Assembly (NCBI RefSeq): GCF_009455625.1
Contig: NZ_QPEQ01000001.1
Span: 1,922,001 to 1,986,000, forward strand
DNA from: Paraburkholderia bonniea
Lineage (GTDB): Bacteria > Pseudomonadota > Gammaproteobacteria > Burkholderiales > Burkholderiaceae
Direction: 5' to 3'
DNA: 64,000 nucleotides
Below the pieces are notes generated by a model. It was not told the origin of the DNA, did not search any database, and worked only from the letters and a program-made list of their open reading frames with translations. Shown one piece after another: positions 29,468 to 38,865 of this stretch (the first letter of the stretch is position 1; every line of letters starts with the position of its first letter). The translations under genes and the position numbers were made by a program.

Positions 29468-30973
29468 CTATTCGCGCGCAGGCTGCGGCGCAGGCGGCTT
29501 ACTGACATCCAGCACCGCTGCCGCACCCGTTTGCCGGCGAACTTTGGCGACGGTTGCTGCATCCACCGGTGCCGCGTGATTGCCCCAGTTGCTACGGATG
29601 AAGCTCAGCACATCGGCCACTTGCTGGTCCGTCAGACGCCAGGCGAAATCCGGCATGGCTAACGGTGCCGGTGCCAGCGCGGCCGACGGCATTCTCGAAC
29701 CTGTCAGCACAAGATGAATCAGCGAAGTCGGATCGGACGAACTGATCACAGGATTGCCGGTGAGCGCCGGGAACGTGCGCGGTGCGCCAGTGCCGTCAGA
29801 GCGATGGCAGGCATTGCAGTTGTCCAGATAGACCCGTGCGCCCCGCGCGCTCAAATCACCTTGACGCAACGCATAGGTGGCAGCATCCGGAGCCGCTGGC
29901 GGGCTGGGCGGCTGGGCTGCCGCAGGAGCAGCACGAACCGCGCCCGGCAGGCTCTTCAGATACTCCGCCATCGCCTCCAGATCGGCATCGCTCAAATACT
30001 GCGTGCTGTCACCGACGACTTCGGTCATCGCGCCAAACGCAGCGGAATGCGCAGTGCGGCCGGTTTTCAGAAACGCAGCGATATCCGCTTTAGACCACCC
30101 CGCCAGCCCGCTGCGAATATCCCCAGCGAGCGTCGGCGCATTCCAGCCGCCTAGCGTTGCACCACCGAGATACGGGCCACCGCCCCGTTCGCTAAAAGCT
30201 TTTTCCTGACCCGTCACGCCGTGCGGCGTATGACACGCGCCGCAGTGCCCGAGGCCTTCGATCAGATACGCGCCACGATTCCATTCCGCGCTTTTGGACG
30301 GGTTGTACCTGTAGCTGCCCTTGCCTTTGAGAAAGAGCAGGTTCCAGCCGATCATCAGCGGGCGGATATTGAACGGAAACTTCAGCCCATTCGGCTGGTT
30401 CGCCTGCTGCACCGCTGACACGCCGCGCGTGAAATACGCGTACAGCGCCTGCATGTCGTCATGCGAAAGAATCCGGTACGACGGATAAGGCATCGCGGGA
30501 TACAGGTTGCCCGAGTGCTTCGACACGCCATCACGCACTGCGCGGTCGAAATCCTCGAAGGTGTAATCGCCAATGCCGGTGGTTTTGTCTGGCGTGATGT
30601 TGGACGAATAGATCGTGCCGAACGGAGTATCAATCGGCAGCCCGCCGGCGAACGGGCGGCCGCCAGCCGCTGTGTGGCACGCAATGCAGTCGCCCGCGCG
30701 CGCCAGATACGCACCGCGATGCACCTGCGGATCTTTCTGCGTGTGGGGTAACGGTGCCTGGACAGGTGCCGCTGCGGTGGTGGTTGCAACGGCGGTGGCT
30801 GGCCGGGCGGCTGCGGTTGAGGTGGTTGATACCGCTGATGCATTCGATACCGCCGATGGAATAACCGTAGCAGCCGCCGTAGCCGCGCCAAACGTAGCAG
30901 CAAGCAGCCACGCCACAGCCGTGAGCCCAGCGCGAAGCCCTGGGCGAGCGATAAATCGTGAGGAAGTTTTCAT
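29468..30973 (-). CDS. Triheme cytochrome c subunit of a membrane dehydrogenase
   Basis: A 501-residue protein with an N-terminal signal peptide (AWLLAATFGAATAAA) and an Ala/Thr-rich linker. Three CxxCH haem sites follow: CIACH near 96, CGACH near 245, CNACH near 388. The layout matches the cytochrome subunit of FAD-linked gluconate, 2-ketogluconate, sorbitol or alcohol dehydrogenases, which pass electrons from the flavin subunit to ubiquinone at the outer face of the inner membrane. It is the third gene of a three-gene operon and starts 14 bp after the GMC-subunit stop. The oxidised substrate cannot be told from sequence alone. Confidence 0.92.
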   Translation of the reverse strand: MKTSSRFIARPGLRAGLTAVAWLLAATFGAATAAATVIPSAVSNASAVSTTSTAAARPATAVATTTAAAPVQAPLPHTQKDPQVHRGAYLARAGDCIACHTAAGGRPFAGGLPIDTPFGTIYSSNITPDKTTGIGDYTFEDFDRAVRDGVSKHSGNLYPAMPYPSYRILSHDDMQALYAYFTRGVSAVQQANQPNGLKFPFNIRPLMIGWNLLFLKGKGSYRYNPSKSAEWNRGAYLIEGLGHCGACHTPHGVTGQEKAFSERGGGPYLGGATLGGWNAPTLAGDIRSGLAGWSKADIAAFLKTGRTAHSAAFGAMTEVVGDSTQYLSDADLEAMAEYLKSLPGAVRAAPAAAQPPSPPAAPDAATYALRQGDLSARGARVYLDNCNACHRSDGTGAPRTFPALTGNPVISSSDPTSLIHLVLTGSRMPSAALAPAPLAMPDFAWRLTDQQVADVLSFIRSNWGNHAAPVDAATVAKVRRQTGAAAVLDVSKPPAPQPARE

Positions 30974-30987
30974 AGTCAGCGCCCAGG

Positions 30988-32765
30988 TCAGGTAGTCATC
31001 AGCACGCCGGGGTTTTTCAGGTACTGCGTGCGGATCGCATGAGCGGCCCAGTACGCCAGCGCCCCCACGGTGCCAGTCGGGTTGTACGAGAAGTTCTGCG
31101 GGAAAGCGCTCGCGCCAAGCACGAAAACATTCGGTACATCCCAGCTTTGCAGGTACTTGTTGACCACACTCGAATCAGGCCGGCTGCCCATGATCGCGCC
31201 GCCGGTGGTGTGCGTGCTCTGGTAAGGACGCACGTCGTAATGGTCGCCAAACTGCATGGTGTGGATCGACATCTGTTTGGGTTTCATCGCGCGGCCAACG
31301 AGCGCGGCCTGGTTAGTGGTGTACTGCGTCATGCGGATATCGTTGTCTTTCCAGTCGAAGGTCATGCGCAGCAGCGGCAGGCCGTGCGCGTCGCGGTAGG
31401 TCGGATCGAGGTCGAGGAAGTTGTCGCGGTAAGACATCACCGAGCCCTCGGTGCCAATTCTCATCGAGTGCAAGTAGTGCTCTTTCATCGCGTTTTTCCA
31501 GCCAGTGCCCCACGTTGGCGTGCCAGGTGGCAGCACCGCTTGCTGGATCGGGCGGCCCCCGTGACGTTGACCGAGGTGTACGCCCCGCCAATGAAGTTCA
31601 GCGGACCGTGATCGAAGTTGTCGCCGTTGAATTCATCGAGCGCCTGGCCGCCCGCGCCTGAGCCGATGAACGGGTTGAGGTGCACGTCCTGATCGAAGAA
31701 CAGCGAAACACCGCCATTCATCTGGTATGCGTAGTTTTTCCCCACCGTGCCCCGGCCGGTTTTCGGATCGTAGGGCTGGCCGATCTTCGACAGCAGCAGC
31801 AAGCGCACGTTATGGAACTGGTAAGCCGACAGCACGACCAGCTCCGCAGGCTGTTCGACTTCGCGCCCCTGCGCATCAATGTAGGTCACGCCCGTGGCTT
31901 TTTTCCCAGTCGAATCGAGGTTCACGCGTGTCACATAGGCTTGTGTACGCAGCTCGAAATTCGGCTTTTTCATCAAGGCCGGAATGATGGTGGTTTGCGG
32001 TGCCGCCTTGGCGTACATGTAGCAGCCAAAACGCTCACAAAAGCCGCAGAAATTGCACGGGCCAAGCTGCATCCCGTAAGGATTGGTATAGGCCGCCGAG
32101 GCATTCGAGGCCGGCACCGCAAACGGCTTGTAGCCCAGCGAGCGCGCCGCATCAGCAAACATCGCCGCAGGCAGGTTATCGGTGAGCGGTGCCAGCGGAT
32201 AGTCACGCGCGCGCGGGCTTTCGAATGGATTGCCACCGGCGATGATCTTGCCTTGCAGATTGCCCGCCTTGCCCGACACCCCGCAGACATACTCGAACTT
32301 GTCGTAGAACGGTTCGAGCTCGTCATAAGTGACACCCCAGTCCTGGATGGTCATATCCGGCGGAATGAATTTTTTGCCGTAGCGCGCTTCGTAGTGACTG
32401 CGAATCGTTAAATCAGTGGCAGTCGCACGCCAGTGCATGCCGTTCCAGTGCACTCCGGCACCGCCCACGCCATTACCAGGCACAAACGAGCCGATCTGAC
32501 GGTATGGCAGCGCATCGCCCTGCGGCGTGTGGCGCACGGTGACGGTTTCGCCTGCGAGGTTTTGCATCAGCTTGTAGCGCACCGCATACGAGAGTTCGTC
32601 AGCGATCTTCGGATAGGCGAAATCCGGGTAGGTGTCACGAGCCGGACCCCGCTCAAGCGCGACGACATTCAGACCGGCTTCGGCGAGTTCCATCGCCATG
32701 ATCGCGCCGGTCCAGCCGAAGCCGACGAGCACCGCATCAACGGGTTTTTTTCTGATGGCTGACAT
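30988..32765 (-). pseudogene. GMC-family FAD-dependent dehydrogenase large subunit, frameshifted
   Basis: Two frames make one enzyme: residues 1-405 up to YTSVNVTG, then PIQQAVLPPGTPTWGTGWKN onward in another frame to the stop at 30988. The coding strand has five G at 31556-31560 where six are needed (VTGGRPIQQ); one extra base gives 592 residues, normal for the family. The N-terminus has the FAD-binding motif VLVGFGWTGAIMAMELAEAG. A Cys-rich stretch CNFCGFCERFGCY lies near 250 and the C-terminal GMC signature (NPTGTVGALAYWAAHAIR) is intact. The start abuts the stop of the small-subunit gene. All other family residues look sound, so a recent mutation, G-tract slippage or sequencing error is more likely than old decay. 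Confidence 0.85.
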
Positions 32766-33590
32766 TTACTGCTCCTTGCCCAGAATGCTGACTGGGCTAT
32801 ACGGGTAAGGTTGGTTTTTGCCGACGAACTCAAGAAAGTCAGCACGGGCCCCAGGAAAGCCGATCATCTTCCAGCTCTCCGCGTCTTTATTGCCGCCATG
32901 CATCGGGTCAGCCAGATAGCCTTCGATGGTGTTTTCACGCAGAAAATCGAAGAAGGTTTTGCCATCGACGTCATCGAACTTCAGCTTGCTGTCATCAAGC
33001 TGCTGCAACACCGTGTCCTGGACAGCCGCTGGCAGTGCGGCAAATGGCTGGCCATGCTGGGCAACGCAGTAGCGATTGGTGGCGGCGATGCCCAGGCGGT
33101 AGACCTCACGCGGCGTGAGCCGCGACTGATAGCCGAACAACGGACTGGCTTCGCGGTACGGGCCTTGCATATACCAGCGCGCGGCATGGCCAAATTCGCC
33201 TTCCATCTGGGTGTCGATAAACGTTGGCACGTTGAGTTCGAGCGCACCAGGGCCGTTGTGATCGGCCGGTACCAGCCGCGCCACGGCAGCACGCACAAAG
33301 CGCCATTCGTCATCGCTGAAATAGCGTGGCGAGTGGACCGTGTCGGGCACTTCAGGCGCACCCGAGGGTGTGCGTGACGGCGCAGCCGCAGCGGCAGACC
33401 CGGAAGCGGCAGGCCGTGAGTCACAAGCGCTCAGCCCAGTGGCCAGCGGCAACAGCGCCGCCGAGCGCGTGATAAACCAGCGCCGGGCGCTGGACGCCGC
33501 AGCCGGGGTTTGCGCTGCAGCGGGCGTCGCGGATACGTCAGACAAGCCGGAGGAATCAGATACAGCAGGAGGGACGGATGATTTTTTCAT
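32766..33590 (-). CDS. Gluconate 2-dehydrogenase subunit 3-family protein (Tat-exported small subunit)
   Basis: A 274-residue protein from the ATG at 33590; the longer open frame to 33929 has no family content. A twin-arginine signal (ARRWFITRSAALLPLATGLS) is seen at about residues 36-58 and ends near SAC. The rest matches the small (gamma) subunit that accompanies GMC-type membrane dehydrogenases and is needed for export and maturation of the flavin subunit. Landmarks are RYFSDDEWRFVRAAVARLVP, LTPREVYRLGI and FFDFLRENTIEGYLADPMHG. First gene of the small subunit-GMC-cytochrome operon. An unusually long Ser/Ala-rich stretch precedes and follows the signal. Confidence 0.88.
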   Translation of the reverse strand: MKKSSVPPAVSDSSGLSDVSATPAAAQTPAAASSARRWFITRSAALLPLATGLSACDSRPAASGSAAAAAPSRTPSGAPEVPDTVHSPRYFSDDEWRFVRAAVARLVPADHNGPGALELNVPTFIDTQMEGEFGHAARWYMQGPYREASPLFGYQSRLTPREVYRLGIAATNRYCVAQHGQPFAALPAAVQDTVLQQLDDSKLKFDDVDGKTFFDFLRENTIEGYLADPMHGGNKDAESWKMIGFPGARADFLEFVGKNQPYPYSPVSILGKEQ

Positions 33591-34342
33591 GGGGATGCAT
33601 TTGCAAGTTATCCGGAAAACACGCACGAAGCGGTTCAGCGTGAGCCCAAACTGGCACGCCGCGAAAACGGGAGATTCATCGTGTGATCCGAAAGTAAAGC
33701 GGGCCGTGCTTGAAAAACGCTGACCAAATGCGCGGGCCAAATACCCAGACCAGATACCGGGAGACAACCAGAGACCGGAAACAACCAGAAAGCGTCCGGA
33801 CAGGCACGCCAGGGAGGAGGGACACGCGAGAAACAGGCATCGGTTACCGCTGGAGCTTGAGCATGAAACAAGGTGCTGAAACGAACTTGATACGTACCGC
33901 CATGAATGCCAGCGCGAAGCAAAAAACACCAGCCTTCATGGCGTGCTGCCCAGAAACATCGGCCCCGCACGTGCTGACTTTGCGTGGGACCGCTGACTTT
34001 CAGCGCAGCGATTGTACGAACTCCGGAGTATTAAATATCTCGATTCCAGGGCGTCTTGAATTAATGGGAATTTTCCGGGCACGCTGTTATTGAACTGTCA
34101 GCGATGCCGGATAAAGGCGTAGGAATGGGCAAAGAAAAAATGTCGAAGCGGGACAGACGTATGAGGAAAAACACTCGAAAAAAAGCAGGCAGAAATGGCA
34201 CAGCGGCCCGCATGCCAGATGGCATGCGGGCCGCTGTCATGAGCTTGGCTACTACAAGCAAAAGCGGCCTTGCGCCGCCCTCTGTTTTAAAGCCTCTGTT
34301 TTAAAGCCTCTTCTTCAAAGCCTCTGCTTCAAAGCCTCTGCT
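33591..34342. other. Intergenic region upstream of the dehydrogenase operon
   Basis: No gene is supported. It contains the operon's promoter region on the left, and a strong hairpin and 14-bp tandem repeats on the right. An open frame at 34104-34304 runs straight through the hairpin and is rejected. Confidence 0.5.
34201..34236 (-). terminator. Perfect 16-bp hairpin, probable terminator
   Basis: CAGCGGCCCGCATGCC (34201-34216) pairs without mismatch with 34221-34236 around a 4-nt loop. It lies about 110 bp beyond the stop of the minus-strand membrane protein gene. The T-rich part of the minus-strand transcript comes some 14 nt after the stem, so termination is likely but not textbook. Confidence 0.6.
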
Positions 34343-34348
34343 TCAAAG
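34279..34348. repeat. Five tandem copies of a 14-bp unit
   Basis: Units read CCTCTGTTTTAAAG twice, then CCTCTTCTTCAAAG and twice CCTCTGCTTCAAAG. The array covers the stop codon (34343-34345) of the adjacent minus-strand gene, so copy-number change would mainly alter its 3' untranslated region. Confidence 0.8.
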
Positions 34349-34807
34349 CCGCTGAGCCATCGCCAGCGTCAAAATCCGCTGCCACTGGTGCGCCTGGCGT
34401 TTACCGCTCATCGGCAAACGCCAAACCGTCCGGGCTGCGTCATGCACCTGCAGCATGACCTGCCATCCCTGCCCGCCGTGCTCCACCGTCGCTTCCTGCA
34501 AGTCGGCAAAAATGTACGCGCCACGCGCGTCATTTAACTGCACCTTGCACAGCCGCTTGCCTGCCGCCAGCGAGATCTCCCCCCACGGCGCGCTAAGCCT
34601 GTGCGTCCAGTCACCATCGCGCACGTTGGGTGCGATTTCGCGCTGGCGCTGCCACAGCCAGGTGAGACCCGCCAGCAGCAAACCCAGCACCAGCAGCGCC
34701 GCCGCAACGGCCACCCCGCTGCCAAACCACCATGAGATCGCAGCAAAGGCCTGCACCGCGCCGTACACCAGCGCGGCGGCCACCATCAACAAAACCAGAA
34801 TCGGCAT
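34343..34807 (-). CDS. Membrane protein of unknown function
   Basis: A 154-residue protein with two hydrophobic helices near residues 3-22 and 30-51, followed by a soluble domain of about 100 residues (WTHRLSAPWGEISLAAGKRL, AYIFADLQEATVEHGGQGWQ). It lies just downstream of the peroxiredoxin gene with a 30-bp gap, so the two may be cotranscribed. I do not recognise the family; high GC and normal codon use suggest a native Burkholderiaceae gene. Confidence 0.7.
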   Translation of the reverse strand: MPILVLLMVAAALVYGAVQAFAAISWWFGSGVAVAAALLVLGLLLAGLTWLWQRQREIAPNVRDGDWTHRLSAPWGEISLAAGKRLCKVQLNDARGAYIFADLQEATVEHGGQGWQVMLQVHDAARTVWRLPMSGKRQAHQWQRILTLAMAQRL

Positions 34808-34837
34808 ACGTCACCTTCTTTTCAGTCTTTTCCGGCA

Positions 34838-35401
34838 TCAAGGCTGTTTGTGCGCCTCAGCCCACGCCTTCACCGCGCGCAAGGTGTTGGCCACATGCTG
34901 CTCAGGCGCGAGGCTGCTGTACTCGTAGACAATCTTGCCGTCCGGCGCGATCACATACGACACCCGGTTCGCCATTGAAGCGTGCAACGGCATCGCCGCG
35001 TCATACGCCTTGATCACCTTCGAATCCGGATCAGCCGCAACCGGGAACTTGCTGCGGCATTCGCTGACGGAAAATTTGCTCAGTGTTTCGAGCTTGTCAT
35101 GCGACACCCCAAGCACCGTCGCTCCGTATTTGCTGTATTCGCCGGTGGCTTCGGCAAATTGATGGGCCTCGATCGTGCAGCCCTTGGTAAAGGCCGCCGG
35201 ATAGAAATACAGCACCACCGGCCCTTTCTTCAGCTCCTGGGCCAGCGACCAGTTATAGGTCTTGCCACCCAGCGAAGCCTGCGCGGTGAAATCAGGCGCG
35301 GTATCGCCCGGCTTGAGCGTGGCCGAGGCCAGCGGAGCATGCAGCAGCATGCCGATGGAGCAAAACGCTGCGAGCAGCGGTGTCACGAGCTTGCGTTTCA
35401 T
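34838..35401 (-). CDS. Secreted peroxiredoxin (AhpC/TSA, Bcp-like)
   Basis: A 187-residue protein from the ATG at 35401, preceded by AAGGAA with 5-nt spacing. A cleavable signal (LLAAFCSIGMLLHAPLASA) sends it to the periplasm, unusual for thioredoxin-dependent peroxidases that work in the cytosol. The peroxidatic Cys lies in FTKGCTIEAHQF near residue 77 (Thr/Pro loop altered to TKGC), and a candidate resolving Cys in SVSECRSKFP near 114. It should reduce hydrogen peroxide or organic peroxides in the envelope; the electron donor is not evident from the neighbourhood. Confidence 0.88.
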   Translation of the reverse strand: MKRKLVTPLLAAFCSIGMLLHAPLASATLKPGDTAPDFTAQASLGGKTYNWSLAQELKKGPVVLYFYPAAFTKGCTIEAHQFAEATGEYSKYGATVLGVSHDKLETLSKFSVSECRSKFPVAADPDSKVIKAYDAAMPLHASMANRVSYVIAPDGKIVYEYSSLAPEQHVANTLRAVKAWAEAHKQP

Positions 35402-35814
35402 CAGGATTCCTTGGGTCAAGGTGTCACGCTTCGCGCGTGACAGAGGTCATCTCCAACGGGTTAAAGCGGCAAGCACCGCCACCGCTGGCCGGAACGAACG
35501 CTGGATTGAACCATGTTTTGCTGGGGGTTACGGCACGGGGCGCTTTAGTTCTGGTTCAAGATCTACCGATCTGCCGCGCAAGCGTGATAGTGCAGGCAGG
35601 CGCAAAAAGCGCTGCCCCGGCAACTCGAATTCACCGTGCCCCCGAACGCCAGGTTCCACCGGAATCGGGCCGCATCGTCCTTTATGGAAAAACCGCGAGC
35701 GAAAATGCCACACCCGCGTGCCGCTCATCCACCCTGCTTGCCTCCCGCTTTTACCCAGAAAATCCTGAAAACACGAGACATGGGCGCTTTATAAATCGAG
35801 GCGAATAAGATTTT
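35402..35814. other. Intergenic region
   Basis: No gene, repeat or hairpin that I can support. The last 40 bp before the LRR-like gene's stop are AT-rich. Confidence 0.4.
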
Positions 35815-36612
35815 TTAAATCACTGCTTTGGGCCGGTAAGGGCCTTGGCCAATAATGATAAATTCGCAGCCCTTGTTATAAAGTTCGATTCCCGCCGCCG
35901 AATCGGCGAGCCATTTTACCGTATTAGCATCACCAGTCATATGGCGCAAATTTGGAAAAGGATTAAATTCAGACATTTCTTCATTAACTTCATTTAAAGC
36001 ATACTGCGTAGTTGAGGAGAGATACACTTCCTCCATCTTCGGCAGGCTTATCTTTGACCAATTATCATAATCCCCGGGAATCAATATAATATTTTCCAGA
36101 CGGAGCGACCGCGCATTTTTCAGAAAATGCAAATGCTCGGTAATGCCGAGAACAATATCTCCTCGAAGATTGTGAACCCCCGGTTTTCTTTCGGGTAAAA
36201 CAAGGCTGAATTTTTCAAGAAATTGTAGCGCTTTCAAATCTTTATAGCCCGCTCCACCCAACATATCTCCGGCTTTATCATTGCGAATACGCCATATCTC
36301 GTCACGCCAGAACAATTTATTTTCCGGAAAACCCTTACCATACAGACTCAACGATTTCAATGATTCTATGTTAGGACTAGCCCTAAAATTCACTCTTAAA
36401 TTACATTCTGGATCATAGCCTATAGCATAATCTTCGAGACCACAAAATCCTTGCAACGCCTTCTTCGTAATATTAAAACCAGGCTGAATACATGAAATTC
36501 TAGCCTCCACACTGAAACTTTTTAGCGATTTTATTTTTGAAATACCTTCAACCAAATCACGACAAGCATAATTGACGCCACCACCTGGCTGGTCTGCTGA
36601 GATTTCTGCCAC
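35815..36612 (-). CDS. LRR-like low-GC protein, probably truncated at the 5' end
   Basis: A 265-residue frame that can only start at GTG (36612), since a TGA in the same frame lies some 50 bp upstream and no ATG precedes the conserved part. There is no good ribosome binding site, and the start lies 9 bp after a neighbour's terminator. Irregular leucine-rich segments recur: IKSLKSFSVEAR, IESLKSLSLYGKGF, LQFLEKFSLVLPE, LKNARSLRLENIIL, LPKMEEVYLSST. LRR proteins of this sort in host-associated bacteria are often effectors, but nothing here proves secretion. Low GC and the missing 5' end suggest an acquired gene now decaying. Confidence 0.55.
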   Translation of the reverse strand: MAEISADQPGGGVNYACRDLVEGISKIKSLKSFSVEARISCIQPGFNITKKALQGFCGLEDYAIGYDPECNLRVNFRASPNIESLKSLSLYGKGFPENKLFWRDEIWRIRNDKAGDMLGGAGYKDLKALQFLEKFSLVLPERKPGVHNLRGDIVLGITEHLHFLKNARSLRLENIILIPGDYDNWSKISLPKMEEVYLSSTTQYALNEVNEEMSEFNPFPNLRHMTGDANTVKWLADSAAGIELYNKGCEFIIIGQGPYRPKAVI

Positions 36613-36620
36613 CCACCCGT

Positions 36621-36657
36621 AAAAACGCCACTGGCCGCATTTCTGCGGCCAGTGGCG
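36621..36657 (-). terminator. Rho-independent terminator of the binding-protein gene
   Basis: CGCCACTGGCCGCA (36626-36639) pairs with 36644-36657 around TTTC, and the A5 run at 36621-36625 gives U's in minus-strand RNA. It lies 36 bp after the stop at 36693 and probably ends the arginine-catabolic transcription unit. Confidence 0.9.
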
Positions 36658-36692
36658 TCACTTACATCAAGTTCCGGTACGGCTTTAAAGGC

Positions 36693-37487
36693 TTACTTCA
36701 ACACCACCTTGACATCGAAATATTTCGCGGCAAAGCGGTCAATCGTGCCATCAGCTTTCAGCTCTTTAAGCGCCTTGTTCAGCGCATTTTTCAGCTCGGT
36801 ATCGCCTTTGCGCACCCCAAAACCAACGCCCACACCCAGCAGCTTCTCGTCGCTAACCGCTGGTCCAGCGAACGCGAAACCCGCGCCCTGCTCCTGCTTC
36901 AGGAAACCTTTCGAAGCGGCTTCGGCGTCCTGGAATGCCGCATCCAGACGGCCCGACTTGAGGTCGGCATACACCATGTCCTGGGTCTGATACGGCACGA
37001 CGGTGACGCCAGCAGGCGACCAGCGCGCTTTCGCATAGGTTTCCTGGATCGTGCCTTGCAGCACGCCAACGCGATGGCCTTTGAGTGAGAGCCCGGTAGG
37101 CTGCAGACGGCTGCCTTTCTTCGCAATCATCTGGCTCGGAATCACATAGATCGGATCGGTGAAATCAATCGCCGCGCGCCGCTGCTCGGTAATCGACATG
37201 TCCGAATTAATCACGTTGAACTTGCGTGCCTGCAACGCAGGGATCAGGCCGTCGAAGTCGTTTTCGACCCAGACGCATTTAGCTTTGAGCTTCGCGCACA
37301 CCGCATTGCCAATGTCGATGTCAAAGCCTTGCAGCTCGCCCGTGGCGGACTTGAATTCAAATGGTGCGTATGACGCTTCAACACCAAAACGAATTTCCTT
37401 GATATCGGCCGCCGACGCAGTGCCGCTCAGGACCGTTGCTGCCGCCAGAAACGCAGCGGCGGCATTCTTTCGCCAATTCATTTTCAT
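36693..37487 (-). CDS. Basic amino-acid ABC transporter substrate-binding protein (ArgT/HisJ type)
   Basis: A 264-residue periplasmic protein from the ATG at 37487, which follows GAGGAC with 6-nt spacing. The signal peptide ends near GTASA-AD. The family core is clear: IRFGVEASYAPFEFKSATGE, LQGFDIDIGNAVCAKLKAKC, and FDGLIPALQARKFNVINSDM, as in lysine/arginine/ornithine and histidine binding proteins; the paired Cys are typical of that group. It lies 208 bp downstream of astE in the same direction, which fits arginine uptake for the succinyltransferase pathway. Its permease and ATPase partners are not in the window. Confidence 0.9.
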   Translation of the reverse strand: MKMNWRKNAAAAFLAAATVLSGTASAADIKEIRFGVEASYAPFEFKSATGELQGFDIDIGNAVCAKLKAKCVWVENDFDGLIPALQARKFNVINSDMSITEQRRAAIDFTDPIYVIPSQMIAKKGSRLQPTGLSLKGHRVGVLQGTIQETYAKARWSPAGVTVVPYQTQDMVYADLKSGRLDAAFQDAEAASKGFLKQEQGAGFAFAGPAVSDEKLLGVGVGFGVRKGDTELKNALNKALKELKADGTIDRFAAKYFDVKVVLK

Positions 37488-37695
37488 CAGGACGTCCTCG
37501 GTGGGAATAAGGTGGGAATCAAACAGAAAAACAGCGTCGCGCTCGCGCTGCAATCCGGGCGACCTTCCCCGGCCCGGGCCATGTTGCAGCGCTTCACGCG
37601 TTCGCGCGGGGGCGATTGTACAGGGTGCGGATCGGCCGCAGATTGGCTTATGAGATAGCCGTTACGGCCGTCGCCTGATGCAGCGCGCATCAACT

Positions 37696-38865
37696 TCAGC
37701 CGCTCGCGGTGTCACCAGGCAGAGTGACGAGTGCTTCACGCGCTGTTTCCAGCACCAGCAAGCCCGCGCGCAACCCTGCTTTGACGTTGGGGTTGGGAAA
37801 CACGATGCGCTCTTCCTCATGTTGGACGACATAGCGGTAAGCCCCATCACGAGCCAGCAACGTGCCTCGGGCAAAGGGCGTGAAATTGGCCACATCGGCG
37901 GCCAGCAGCAATTCGAAAGCGTCGCTGTGCCGGGTGATCTGGTCGATCACGGTGAACACGCGCGGCCACGACGCGGCCTCGGGCGCGGCGGCGCTGGCGG
38001 TAACGGCCCCCTCTGCCAGCAGCGCGCGCAGCGCGGTATCGGCCGCAGCGAAGCGTGTCAGGTCGTTCTGGCCAAACGGGCGGACCTTGCCGAGTTCGAG
38101 CGTGCAGGCCTCGGCACCACAGGTCTGCGCGCTGAAATGCGAATACGTGTGGCTCTTCACCGTATGCACCAGCACCGCTGCAATCTGCGCGGCACCGAGC
38201 CAGGCAAACAACGCGGGGGAGACCGGCTGGCCGGTATGCGGCAGCAGCGCGAACTGCTCGAACACCGAGGCGCGAATCGCAGTGTGCAAATCGAAATGCC
38301 AGCGAGCGCCACGCGGATGAGCCGCCGCGGCCTGGGCAAAGAATTGCTGCGCCACATGTTCCAGCGCCTGGGCGCGGGGCGCTTCGCGGCTCGCCGGCAC
38401 GGCGGCGTAAGCACCGCTAAACAAGCGGTTTAGATCGTCATCCTGATAACGCTGGGCGCTGCGCATCGCCTCGATGTTGCCCAGCACCACCAGCACCCGG
38501 CACGCCAGCCTGGCGCGTCCAGCAGCAAGGTCGCTCACCAGGCGCGACAGCAATTCCAGCGGTGCGGTTTCGTCGCCGTGGATGCCCGCCGAGAGCAGCA
38601 CGCTGGGCGTCGTAGCAGTGCAATGCGCAGGTTCCAGGCGCAGCACGCCTTGCTCAAGCCACGTCCAGCGCAGGCCATGCGCGACACTGCCGTGAGCCGC
38701 CGCGCCCGTCAGCGCGGGCTGGGCCAGCGCCAGCGTATAGCTGAGAAAATCGTCTAGCAGCGCAGGGCCTGGAAGATGGTCTGGAAGATGAGCACCCTGA
38801 GCACCACCAGCACCATGAATGCCCGCAGCCATCCCCGAAGGAGGTGTCTTAGCGCTGGAAGTCAT
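37696..38865 (-). CDS. astE: Succinylglutamate desuccinylase
   Basis: Last step of the arginine succinyltransferase pathway: hydrolysis of N-succinylglutamate to succinate and glutamate. The 389-residue protein starts at an ATG (38865) inside the last codons of astB. Zinc ligands of the carboxypeptidase-like fold are visible in [19 protein letters not shown] (His and Glu) and in [10 protein letters not shown] (His). The catalytic Glu is likely in [12 protein letters not shown]. It is some 40-60 residues longer than usual AstE, mostly through Ala/Gly-rich insertions near the N-terminus and around residue 290. Confidence 0.93.
   Translation of the reverse strand: MTSSAKTPPSGMAAGIHGAGGAQGAHLPDHLPGPALLDDFLSYTLALAQPALTGAAAHGSVAHGLRWTWLEQGVLRLEPAHCTATTPSVLLSAGIHGDETAPLELLSRLVSDLAAGRARLACRVLVVLGNIEAMRSAQRYQDDDLNRLFSGAYAAVPASREAPRAQALEHVAQQFFAQAAAAHPRGARWHFDLHTAIRASVFEQFALLPHTGQPVSPALFAWLGAAQIAAVLVHTVKSHTYSHFSAQTCGAEACTLELGKVRPFGQNDLTRFAAADTALRALLAEGAVTASAAAPEAASWPRVFTVIDQITRHSDAFELLLAADVANFTPFARGTLLARDGAYRYVVQHEEERIVFPNPNVKAGLRAGLLVLETAREALVTLPGDTASG

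Noticed and set aside
34104..34304. 66-codon basic plus-strand frame, considered as a small DNA-binding protein
   Set aside because: It reads through the perfect 16-bp hairpin and into the 14-bp repeats; the basic residues come from an A-rich stretch.
35380..35808. 142-codon plus-strand frame in the gap beside the peroxiredoxin gene
   Set aside because: It starts antisense within the peroxiredoxin signal peptide and has no recognisable domain or ribosome binding site.
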